Below, piece after piece: positions 1 through 5,953 of a stretch of 5,953 nucleotides of DNA. The position numbers were made by a program, and so were the translations under genes. Every line of letters begins with the position of its first letter. Positions within the stretch are counted from its first letter, which is position 1. The notes under the pieces were generated by a model. It was not told the DNA's origin. It was given only the letters and a program-made list of their open reading frames with translations, and ran no database searches. Location of the stretch: positions 1 through 5,953 of the forward strand of contig FR882183.1 in the NCBI GenBank assembly GCA_000434935.1, written 5' to 3'. Source of the DNA: Bacteroides sp. CAG:709. GTDB lineage: Bacteria > Bacteroidota > Bacteroidia > Bacteroidales > UBA932.

Positions 1-2
1 GA

Positions 3-1739
3 TTCGAGAAGGAAACGAAGGCCATACTTCTCGATTACTTCAAGAAACTGTATGATGGCGCAGGAGAGACACTCTCTGACGAAGACATTGATGAAATCAA
101 TAACCGGTTCAATATTAAGCTGATATCTCTGTCCGAGCTCTTTTATACGAAGGAACTTGACGGCAAGCCGGGACGCACCGGAAATCTCACCACGGACATG
201 ACATTGCTCGCAGTGGCGGTGCTCATCATCCTCATCGCATTGATAAATTTCATCAATTTCTTCTTTGCGCTTGTCCCTGCAAGGCTGAGGTCCGTGAATA
301 CCTACAAGATTTTCGGCGTATCGCGTACATCATTGATATTCAACTTCATATTCGAATCTGTAGGCCTTGTCGCCATAGCATTGGCGTTGGCCGCGATTAT
401 CGTCATCCTGCTTCTTCGCACCAGCATTGCCGGTATTCTTACCTCTTCGGCTGTTTTCGGGGACAATGTTCCCGTTCTGGCAATGACGGTCGGCGCTGCT
501 GTCCTGACGGCGGTCCTCGGAAGCATCTATCCGGCATTCTACATCACGTCGTTCCAGCCGGCATTGGTGCTGAAAGGCTCCTTCAGCGGGTCCGTTTCGG
601 GCCGCAGGCTCCGCACGGCGCTCATCGGCTTCCAGTTCGTCATATCAATGTCGTTGATTATCTGCGCCATATTCATCAAGATGCAGCATACCTACATGAT
701 GAACTACGACATGGGCTTCAACAAGTCCTGCCTCCTCAGCGGTAAAATTCCTTATGATGTCTGTTGGTATGGTTCGCAGAACGAGGCATTCGAGGACAAG
801 TTGCGCAGCAATCCTCAGATTCAGGATATCACGTGGGCAAATGGAAGAATTGTCAGTACTTCAAGAATGGGCTGGGGGCGTGATTATAAGGGAAAGACTA
901 TTAATTTCCAATGTTACCCTGTGGCGTACAATTTCTTGAAATTCATGGGGATAGATATCGTGGACGGCAGGGATTTCATGAAATCGGATGAGATGTCTGA
1001 AGGCGGAGTGATGATCTTCAACGAGCAGGCGAAGAAAGACTTTGACGTGGATTTCGTCACTCCTGCGCCCGGACATGTGGACGGAACTGTGACCGCCGGT
1101 ATCTGTAAGGACTTTAATTTCAGGCCTTTGCAGTATGGTCGTGGTGATTTCGCCTTCTACGTGTTCGGTAAAAACAGATGGCGTAGCGGACTTCATCAGG
1201 TCTATATTAGGACTGCGCCGGGCGCTGATGTCCAGTCAGTCATCAAGTTCGTGATTGCGACCGTGAAAGAGATGGTGCCTTATGCTGATGACGAGCTGTA
1301 TAATATTGATTTCTTCGACAAGGAGCTCGGAGCCCAGTACAGGCAGGAAAGAAGATTGTCCACACTTATCAGCATATTTACGCTGGTGGCAATCATAATT
1401 TCCCTTATGGGAGTCTTCGGTCTGGTGCTTTTCGACACGCAGCACAGAAGCCGTGAAATAGCTGTCAGGAGAGTGATGGGCGGAAGCGTAGGCGATATCC
1501 TCAAGATGTTCAATGCCAAGTATATACGCATTGTACTGGCCAGCTTTGTAATCGCTGCGCCGCTCAGCTGGTGGGTCATCAGCAGATATTTCGCTGGCTT
1601 TGCGTACCACACGCCGGTCCATTGGTGGGTATTCGCATTGTCCCTGGTGATAGTGCTTGCGATTACAATGCTGATTGTTACGCTCCGCAGCTGGGACGCC
1701 GCCACCTCCAATCCGGTGGATTCGCTTAAAAATGAGTAA
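3..1739 (+). CDS. ABC transporter permease, FtsX/MacB type (5' truncated)
   Basis: The reading frame is open from base 3, so the first ATG at 198 is internal. The 65 codons before it continue the same protein, and the true start lies before the window. The visible 578 residues are the C-terminal part of a duplicated FtsX-type permease. Membrane helices lie near 204-272, 351-416 and 468-545 (end of the first FtsX domain). After a PALVLKG linker, another helix at about 618-680 opens the second half. A soluble, probably periplasmic region of about 220 residues (about 690-1355) follows, then three helices near 1359-1433, 1530-1598 and 1620-1688. The motif REIAVRRVMGGS (1452-1487) is the typical FtsX cytoplasmic-loop signature; its counterpart in the first half (around 288-320) is degenerate. 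Proteins of this family in Bacteroidota usually have about 780-800 residues and work with a separate ATPase, often in export or stress efflux. The substrate cannot be read from the sequence. Confidence 0.93.
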   Translation, partial: FEKETKAILLDYFKKLYDGAGETLSDEDIDEINNRFNIKLISLSELFYTKELDGKPGRTGNLTTDMTLLAVAVLIILIALINFINFFFALVPARLRSVNTYKIFGVSRTSLIFNFIFESVGLVAIALALAAIIVILLLRTSIAGILTSSAVFGDNVPVLAMTVGAAVLTAVLGSIYPAFYITSFQPALVLKGSFSGSVSGRRLRTALIGFQFVISMSLIICAIFIKMQHTYMMNYDMGFNKSCLLSGKIPYDVCWYGSQNEAFEDKLRSNPQIQDITWANGRIVSTSRMGWGRDYKGKTINFQCYPVAYNFLKFMGIDIVDGRDFMKSDEMSEGGVMIFNEQAKKDFDVDFVTPAPGHVDGTVTAGICKDFNFRPLQYGRGDFAFYVFGKNRWRSGLHQVYIRTAPGADVQSVIKFVIATVKEMVPYADDELYNIDFFDKELGAQYRQERRLSTLISIFTLVAIIISLMGVFGLVLFDTQHRSREIAVRRVMGGSVGDILKMFNAKYIRIVLASFVIAAPLSWWVISRYFAGFAYHTPVHWWVFALSLVIVLAITMLIVTLRSWDAATSNPVDSLKNE

Positions 1740-1760
1740 ATTTAATATAGATGTTTTTTG

Positions 1761-1799
1761 CCGTGCCGTGCCTGTGATGGGTCCGGTACGGTTTTATTG
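1761..1799 (+). terminator. Likely intrinsic terminator after the permease gene
   Basis: An 8-bp stem pairs CCGTGCCG (1761-1768) with CGGTACGG (1784-1791), with one G-U pair and a 15-base loop. TTTTATT follows directly. The 5' arm holds a CCGTG tandem repeat, so CCGTGCC at 1766-1772 can pair instead with GGTACGG at 1785-1791, giving a 12-base loop. The hairpin starts 22 bases after the permease stop codon, as expected for the end of that transcript. This is read by eye, with no folding energy computed. Confidence 0.62.
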
Positions 1800-1827
1800 T
1801 GATTGTAAATTGAATAAAGTATTTTTG
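1797..1827 (+). promoter_or_regulatory. Likely Bacteroidota housekeeping promoter (TTG / TAnnTTTG) for the two-component operon
   Basis: TATTTTTG at 1820-1827 matches the -7 consensus TAnnTTTG of Bacteroides primary-sigma promoters exactly. A TTG at 1797-1799 lies 20 bases upstream, close to the usual -33 spacing. Transcription would start a few bases after 1827, leaving a leader of about 35 bases before the ATG at 1870. The -33 element overlaps the tail of the preceding terminator. The consensus is short and the DNA is AT-rich, so a chance match is possible. No -24/-12 (GG/GC) sigma-54 promoter was seen in this gap. Confidence 0.5.
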
Positions 1828-1869
1828 CATGTGGCTTCCGGAGAGGGGCATTGAAAAAAATCATTGGCG

Positions 1870-3198
1870 ATGAAGAAAGGAAAGATATTGGTCGTGGACG
1901 ACAATTCGGGCATACGCGAAGCCCTCAAGATACTGCTGGGCGCCTGTTTCTCGCAGGTCCAGACATTGCCGTCGCCGGTTGCGCTCATGAAAACCGTAGA
2001 GGAACTGATGCCGGACGTGATTCTGCTGGACATGAATTTCAAGGCGGATATCAATTCAGGAAACGAAGGGCTGTTCTGGCTGTCTGAAATCAAGAAAAGA
2101 TGGCCTGAAATGCCTGTGGTGCTGTTTGCCGCCTATGCGGACATCGCTCTGGCCGTGGAAGGAATGAAACGCGGGGCTGATGACTTCATCGTCAAACCAT
2201 GGGACAATGCCAAACTGATAGAACTGCTTACCGGCATCCGTGACAGGCGGACCAAGTGCAATTCCTCTGCGAAACCTGCCGGCGAACCGCAGATGTTCTG
2301 GGGTGACGGGGCTGAAATGCAGACACTCAGGCATAATGTGGAACGCATTGCCTCCACCGATGCCACGGTATTGATTACCGGCGAGAACGGAACCGGAAAA
2401 GATGTTCTCGCGCATGAAATCCAGCGGCTTTCCGGACGGGCTGACAAGGTCATGGTCTGCGTGGATGCCGGCGCGATTACGGAAACCCTGTTCGAAAGTG
2501 AACTGTTCGGCCATGTGAAAGGAGCCTTTACAGATGCCAAATCCGACCACGCCGGAAAATTCGAGCAGGCGGACGGCGGTACTCTTTTTCTTGACGAGAT
2601 AGCCAATATCCCTATGCAGTCGCAGGCGAAACTGCTTCGTGTCCTGCAGAACAGAAGCGTGACCAGAGTAGGGGATACCAAGTCTATCCCTGTGGATATC
2701 AGACTTATATGTGCCACGAATGCTGACATTCCCGCGATGATACGTGACGGACTTTTCCGTGAAGACCTATATTATAGATTGAACACCATAAGCCTGGAAC
2801 TTCCGCCGCTCCGGCGACGTAAAGAAATCATTGTCCCGCTTGCAATGCAGTTCCTTGCGGAATTTTCGACGAAGTACGGCCGTGACGCGGAAGCATTGTC
2901 CCCGATGGCGAAAGCCGAGCTGGAATCCTACGCGTGGCCGGGAAATATCCGCGAACTGCGGAATTGCATCGAAAAATCCGTAATCCTTTCCGAAGGGAAG
3001 GTCATTGACGGGTTCGGACTTGACCTGTCGGCTGCGGGCGAGACGGAAATCAATGCAGGTGACACCATGGAAAACATGGAAGAGAAGACTATCCGTGCCG
3101 CCATGGTCCGCTATGGAGGAAATATCTCCATGGTGGCCAAGTCATTGGATATCAGTCGCCCTACCCTGTATGCGAAACTGAAGAAATACGGAATATGA
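1870..3198 (+). CDS. Sigma-54-dependent response regulator, NtrC family (receiver, AAA+, Fis-type HTH)
   Basis: This 442-residue DNA-binding activator would be phosphorylated by the kinase encoded just downstream and then use ATP hydrolysis to open sigma-54 promoters. Receiver (1-120): acidic pair D10/D11, phosphoacceptor D54, lysine K109, and an extended loop after D54 (MNFKADINSGNEG). The conserved Thr/Ser switch position is alanine (A87, in FAAYAD). AAA+ domain (about 140-370): Walker A GENGTGKD at 171-178, ESELFGH, sigma-54 loop GAFTDA at 218-223 (usually GAFTGA), Walker B GGTLFLDEI at 236-244, sensor I ATNAD, arginine-finger region FREDLYYRL, and sensor II WPGNIREL. The C-terminal 40 residues form a Fis-type helix-turn-helix (NISMVAKSLDISRPTLYAKL). 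The length is normal for the family. I chose ATG 1870 because receivers typically begin MKKGKILVVDD. A TTG at 1864 would add two residues, and a TGA at 1852 closes the frame above it. Confidence 0.95.
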   Translation: MKKGKILVVDDNSGIREALKILLGACFSQVQTLPSPVALMKTVEELMPDVILLDMNFKADINSGNEGLFWLSEIKKRWPEMPVVLFAAYADIALAVEGMKRGADDFIVKPWDNAKLIELLTGIRDRRTKCNSSAKPAGEPQMFWGDGAEMQTLRHNVERIASTDATVLITGENGTGKDVLAHEIQRLSGRADKVMVCVDAGAITETLFESELFGHVKGAFTDAKSDHAGKFEQADGGTLFLDEIANIPMQSQAKLLRVLQNRSVTRVGDTKSIPVDIRLICATNADIPAMIRDGLFREDLYYRLNTISLELPPLRRRKEIIVPLAMQFLAEFSTKYGRDAEALSPMAKAELESYAWPGNIRELRNCIEKSVILSEGKVIDGFGLDLSAAGETEINAGDTMENMEEKTIRAAMVRYGGNISMVAKSLDISRPTLYAKLKKYGI

Positions 3199-4406
3199 CA
3201 GCAGGTCTCATAACGGAAATAGTGCTTGGCGGAGTGTTTCTGGCTTCGCTCACATATTTCGTTACCAAAGCCACGGTCAAACGTAAGATTATCAGTAAGA
3301 TAGACTTCATGTCCGATGCGCTTGACAGCGGTGAGTCCGCGTTCAGGTATTCGGAGCGGCGCTGGGCGGACAGGCGGCTGAACAAGTCATTGAACAGGCT
3401 CCGTTCCATCTTCGAAGTGGAAAAGAAAGATATCCGCGAGCGCGAGCGCTATTTCGGGACAATGCTTGACCATGTCCAGAGCGGTGTGGTCGTACTGGAC
3501 GGCGAGAAAGTGGACTATTCCAATGGCGTGGCACTAGGGCTGCTCGGAATGGCTGAAATATCGTCACTCCGCCAGATTGAACGTGTGTTTCCCGAGCTGG
3601 CAGAGGCGTTCCGCAATGCTTCCGAGTCGGAGTCACGCGCTTCGGTCACTTCGGAAAAAGGCGATGTTCAGTTTTCCATAAGTGCTTGTGCAGCAAGACT
3701 TCATGCGAAGGATGTCAAGATCGTTACTTTCAATGACATCACGCGGGAGATGGAGAACAATGAGGCTGAATCCTGGACCCGTCTTATCCGGGTGCTTACT
3801 CACGAGATTATGAATACCGTCACGCCGATAGCCTCGCTCAGTTCCGCTTTGTCGCAGAATCTGGAAGGCTACGGGACCGACGACGTGCGTTCCGCATTGT
3901 CCACCATCGCTTCTTCGTCCGAGGGGCTGATCAGCTTCGTACAGTCCTACCGTTCTCTGACGCATATCTCGATGCCTGTCCGTAAAGCATTCTATCTGAA
4001 GGATTTGGTGGGGGATTCCATTACCATCGCCAAAGCGAATTGGCCCGATGTCAATGTCTCTTATACGGAACTTTCCGAGGATGTGATTCTTTATGCCGAC
4101 TACGGGCAGATGTCCCAGGTCTTCAATAATCTGATAAAGAATGCCGTGCAGGCCGGAGCCGGAAAAGTCTCCATAACTGCTGTGATAGACAAGCGGGAAC
4201 AGACCGTGATAACGGTGTCGAATGACGGGGAACCCATCAGCAAATCGAGTCAGGAACAGCTTTTCGTGCCGTTCTACACCACCAAAGGCACTTCCGGTAC
4301 AGGTGTCGGCCTGAGTCTCTGCCGCCAGATGATCCGCATGAACGGCGGCACCATAAAACTCACCTCCTCCACTCCCGAGGCGACGACTTTCACGATAGTC
4401 GTTTAA
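3195..4406 (+). CDS. Membrane-anchored PAS sensor histidine kinase
   Basis: This 403-residue kinase is the evident partner of the regulator. Its ATG overlaps the regulator's TGA by four bases (ATGA at 3195-3198), which suggests translational coupling and fixes the start. Residues about 4-23 form the only membrane helix. A basic, helical linker (about 25-85) follows, then a PAS-like domain (about 87-190, ending in FNDITRE). The H-box LTHEIMNTVTPI has phosphoacceptor H203, followed by E204 and N207; an HExxN/T motif is associated with phosphatase activity in HisKA kinases. The ATPase domain shows the N-box NNLIKNAVQA (N316), G1 SNDGEP (D344, G345), the F-box-like FVPFYTTK, and G2 SGTGVGLSL (367-375). 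All catalytic motifs appear intact. There is no extracytoplasmic domain, so the signal is probably cytoplasmic, in the membrane, or passed on by a partner protein (inference). The signal itself is unknown. Confidence 0.94.
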   Translation: MTAGLITEIVLGGVFLASLTYFVTKATVKRKIISKIDFMSDALDSGESAFRYSERRWADRRLNKSLNRLRSIFEVEKKDIRERERYFGTMLDHVQSGVVVLDGEKVDYSNGVALGLLGMAEISSLRQIERVFPELAEAFRNASESESRASVTSEKGDVQFSISACAARLHAKDVKIVTFNDITREMENNEAESWTRLIRVLTHEIMNTVTPIASLSSALSQNLEGYGTDDVRSALSTIASSSEGLISFVQSYRSLTHISMPVRKAFYLKDLVGDSITIAKANWPDVNVSYTELSEDVILYADYGQMSQVFNNLIKNAVQAGAGKVSITAVIDKREQTVITVSNDGEPISKSSQEQLFVPFYTTKGTSGTGVGLSLCRQMIRMNGGTIKLTSSTPEATTFTIVV

Positions 4407-4413
4407 CATTTTT
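4382..4413 (+). terminator. Possible weak terminator hairpin spanning the kinase stop codon
   Basis: ACGACT (4383-4388) and AGTCGT (4397-4402) form a perfect 6-bp stem around an 8-base loop, extendable by one G-U pair (4382/4403). TTTAACATTTTT follows, which is an interrupted T-tract. The stem lies inside the last codons of the kinase gene and the TAA stop is at 4404-4406. The stem is short and about half A-T, so termination would be weak at best; it could also stabilise the mRNA 3' end or be chance. Confidence 0.33.
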
Positions 4414-4484
4414 GTAATTTTCTTGAAATGTCCATATAATATTCTTGAGCCAATTTTGCATCGGTAAAATAGAATTGTAATTAT
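4407..4484 (+). promoter_or_regulatory. AT-rich intergenic region, probable promoter region of the phosphate transporter gene
   Basis: These 78 bases are much richer in A and T than the flanking genes and should hold the transporter's promoter. No perfect Bacteroidota promoter is present. TATTCTTG at 4440-4447 and CAATTTTG at 4451-4458 each differ from TAnnTTTG at one defined position, but neither has a TTG at the usual 19-21 base spacing. A pair like the E. coli consensus also exists: TTGTAA at 4412-4417, 17 bases, then TATAAT at 4435-4440. I cannot choose among them. No sigma-54 -24/-12 pattern and no clear operator palindrome is seen. No Shine-Dalgarno sequence precedes the ATG at 4485; the stretch before it (AATTGTAATTAT) is AT-rich, as is common in this phylum. 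Confidence 0.35.
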
Positions 4485-5953
4485 ATGGAAACAGTTTATT
4501 TGGGATTAGTAGTGTTTCTCTTTGTTCTCGCCGTGTTCGCTCTGATAGTGGGCGTGAGCAATGATGCAGTGAATTTTCTTCAATCGGCAATAGGTGCCAA
4601 GGTGGCATCTTTCAAGACAATCATCATCGTCGCCGCAATAGGCATTTTCTTCGGAGCATCAATGAGCAACGGCATGATGGACGTCGCCAGAAACGGCGTT
4701 TTCCATCCTTCGATGTTTTCTTTCGAGGATGTGATGTTCATATTCTTGGCTGTCATTGCCTCCAATATTGTCCTTCTGGATATTTTCAATACTCTCGGAC
4801 TGCCGACTTCAACGACTGTCTCCATGGTTTTTGCGCTAATGGGAGGAACAGTGGCAATTGCATTGATAAAGACAGCCGGACAACCGGATATGAACATCGG
4901 TGAAATGATGAACACCAGCAAGGCATTGACAATGATAATGGCGATTTTCGTGTCGGTAGCGATAGCCTTCGTGGTGGGAATCATTGTGCAGCACCTTTCC
5001 AGACTGCTGTTTACCTTTACTTACAAGGGCCCAGCATTGAAATGGAAAATCGGTATTTTCGGAGGTGTCGCATTCACCGCGATTATATATTTCATGCTGA
5101 TAAAGGGCATCGGCGGATTCTCTTTTATGAGTGATGAAGCGCATGAGTGGGTAAATACTCATTCGTGGACCATCTGCGGCATCTGCTTTCTGGTTTCGAC
5201 TGTGCTGTCTCAGATACTTCATGCATTCAAAATCAGTGTTTTCAAGATTTTAGTGCTTACCGGCACATTTGCATTGGCCATGGCTTTCGCCGGAAATGAC
5301 CTGGTGAATTTCATTGGAGTTCCGCTGGCAGGTTATGCGTCATATACTGATTATGTTGCCAATGGAAACGGTAATCCTGATGGCTTTATGATGGACTCGT
5401 TGAATGAATCTGCACAGACTCCGGTCGTGTTCCTGGTGGTTGCCGGCGTGATAATGGTCATTTCGCTTGCTACATCGAAGAAAGCTTTGAACGTGGTGAA
5501 AACATCAGTCGACCTCGCCCGTCAGGATGCCGGAGATGAGATGTTCGGTTCATCCCGTATGGCACGTGTTCTTGTAAGATTCAGCACGAATACTGCTTCT
5601 GCCATTTCGGAACTTGTCCCGGAGGGTATGAAAAGATGGGCGGCTGAAAGATTCAATAATGATGAGATAGTATTGCCGCAGGGAGCTGCTTTCGATGAGG
5701 TGAGAGCTACAGTTAATTTGGTGGTATCCAGCTTGTTGATAGCCCTCGGTACATCATTGACCCTGCCGCTTTCTACCACTTATGTGACATTTATGGTGGC
5801 CATGGGAACATCTCTTGCCGACCACGCGTGGGGCAGGGAAAGTGCGGTGTTCCGTATCACTGGCGTCATATCTGTAATCGGTGGCTGGTTCATTACCGCG
5901 GGTGTCTCTTTTCTTCTCTGTTTCGCGGTGGCACTTGTCCTGAAATTTGGCGG
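4485..5953 (+). CDS. pit: Inorganic phosphate transporter, PiT (PHO4) family, 3' truncated by the window end
   Basis: The frame opens at ATG 4485 (an in-frame TAG at 4470 excludes a longer start) and stays open for 489 codons to the window edge. The product is a polytopic inner-membrane protein expected to import phosphate with a coupling cation. The family is recognised from its two related halves. The first has the signature-like GVSNDAVNFLQSAIG (residues 23-37) and the later LPTSTTVSMVFALMGG; the second has AGNDLVNFIGVPLAG (from 269) and LPLSTTYVTFMVAMG. The paired NDxVN and STT motifs correspond to the GANDVANA and P-x-STT elements of PiT proteins. A hydrophilic stretch of roughly 80 residues (about 345-425) separates two hydrophobic blocks and is probably cytoplasmic. 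Many Bacteroidota PiT proteins have a further C-terminal soluble region, which would lie beyond this window. The gene is 78 bases from the kinase gene and probably transcribed separately. No Pho-type operator was identified. Confidence 0.9.
   Translation, partial: METVYLGLVVFLFVLAVFALIVGVSNDAVNFLQSAIGAKVASFKTIIIVAAIGIFFGASMSNGMMDVARNGVFHPSMFSFEDVMFIFLAVIASNIVLLDIFNTLGLPTSTTVSMVFALMGGTVAIALIKTAGQPDMNIGEMMNTSKALTMIMAIFVSVAIAFVVGIIVQHLSRLLFTFTYKGPALKWKIGIFGGVAFTAIIYFMLIKGIGGFSFMSDEAHEWVNTHSWTICGICFLVSTVLSQILHAFKISVFKILVLTGTFALAMAFAGNDLVNFIGVPLAGYASYTDYVANGNGNPDGFMMDSLNESAQTPVVFLVVAGVIMVISLATSKKALNVVKTSVDLARQDAGDEMFGSSRMARVLVRFSTNTASAISELVPEGMKRWAAERFNNDEIVLPQGAAFDEVRATVNLVVSSLLIALGTSLTLPLSTTYVTFMVAMGTSLADHAWGRESAVFRITGVISVIGGWFITAGVSFLLCFAVALVLKFG

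Noticed and set aside
198..200. ATG at 198 as the start of the permease
   Set aside because: The frame is open back to base 3 and encodes a plausible extracytoplasmic segment leading into the helix that starts near 204. Starting here would remove half of a standard duplicated permease.
1840..1848. GGAGAGGGG as a Shine-Dalgarno sequence for the regulator
   Set aside because: It ends 21 bases before ATG 1870 and 15 before TTG 1864, too far for normal use, and Bacteroidota rarely depend on such sites.
1832..1850. TGGC ... GGGGCA as a sigma-54 -24/-12 promoter
   Set aside because: The GG and GC dinucleotides are three bases further apart than the strict sigma-54 spacing, and no TTGC element is present.
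1851..2087. TTG-initiated 78-codon + strand frame overlapping the start of the regulator
   Set aside because: It is out of frame with the clear receiver-domain sequence, and its translation shows no domain. The GGAGAGGGG at 1840-1848 is only 2 bases from its TTG, so it is not well placed for it.
2056..2729. Two overlapping minus-strand open frames (164 and 198 codons) opposite the regulator gene
   Set aside because: They lie over the conserved receiver and AAA+ coding sequence, overlap each other in different frames, and give no recognisable protein.
3633..4409. Long minus-strand open frame of 258 codons opposite the kinase gene
   Set aside because: The + strand encodes a complete kinase with every catalytic motif over the same bases. 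The minus-strand translation resembles no family I recognise and looks like a by-product of codon use.

Overview
The window looks like chromosomal DNA of a Bacteroidota bacterium, most likely Bacteroidales (inference). The GC content is medium. No start codon has a well-placed Shine-Dalgarno sequence. One intergenic region carries a TAnnTTTG-type promoter. The protein families are also those common in this phylum: a duplicated FtsX/MacB-type permease, an NtrC-type regulator whose receiver has an extended beta3-alpha3 loop, a short kinase with the motif HEIMN, and a PiT transporter with a divergent signature. I see no mobile element, RNA gene or CRISPR array. All genes lie on the + strand.

Layout. 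(1) 3-1739: the C-terminal 578 residues of an ABC transporter permease whose start lies before the window. (2) 1740-1869: a 130-base gap with a likely intrinsic terminator followed by a likely housekeeping promoter. (3) 1870-3198 and 3195-4406: a two-component system with overlapping stop and start codons, made of a sigma-54-dependent response regulator and a membrane-anchored PAS histidine kinase. (4) 4407-4484: a 78-base AT-rich gap, with a weak hairpin over the kinase stop codon. (5) 4485 to the window end: the first 489 residues of an inorganic phosphate transporter of the PiT family. This frame is open to the window edge and has no visible stop.

How the genes may work together. The kinase should phosphorylate the regulator, and the regulator should activate sigma-54 promoters. 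The kinase has a single N-terminal membrane helix and no periplasmic sensor domain. It may therefore read a cytoplasmic or membrane signal, or the state of a membrane partner such as the neighbouring permease. The targets are not visible here; the permease operon is the natural candidate. The phosphate transporter appears to be a separate transcription unit. The points most worth a second look are two changes in the regulator: alanine at the conserved Thr/Ser switch position of the receiver, and GAFTDA in place of GAFTGA. Apart from these, the region looks ordinary for its phylum, and I found no clearly undescribed system.
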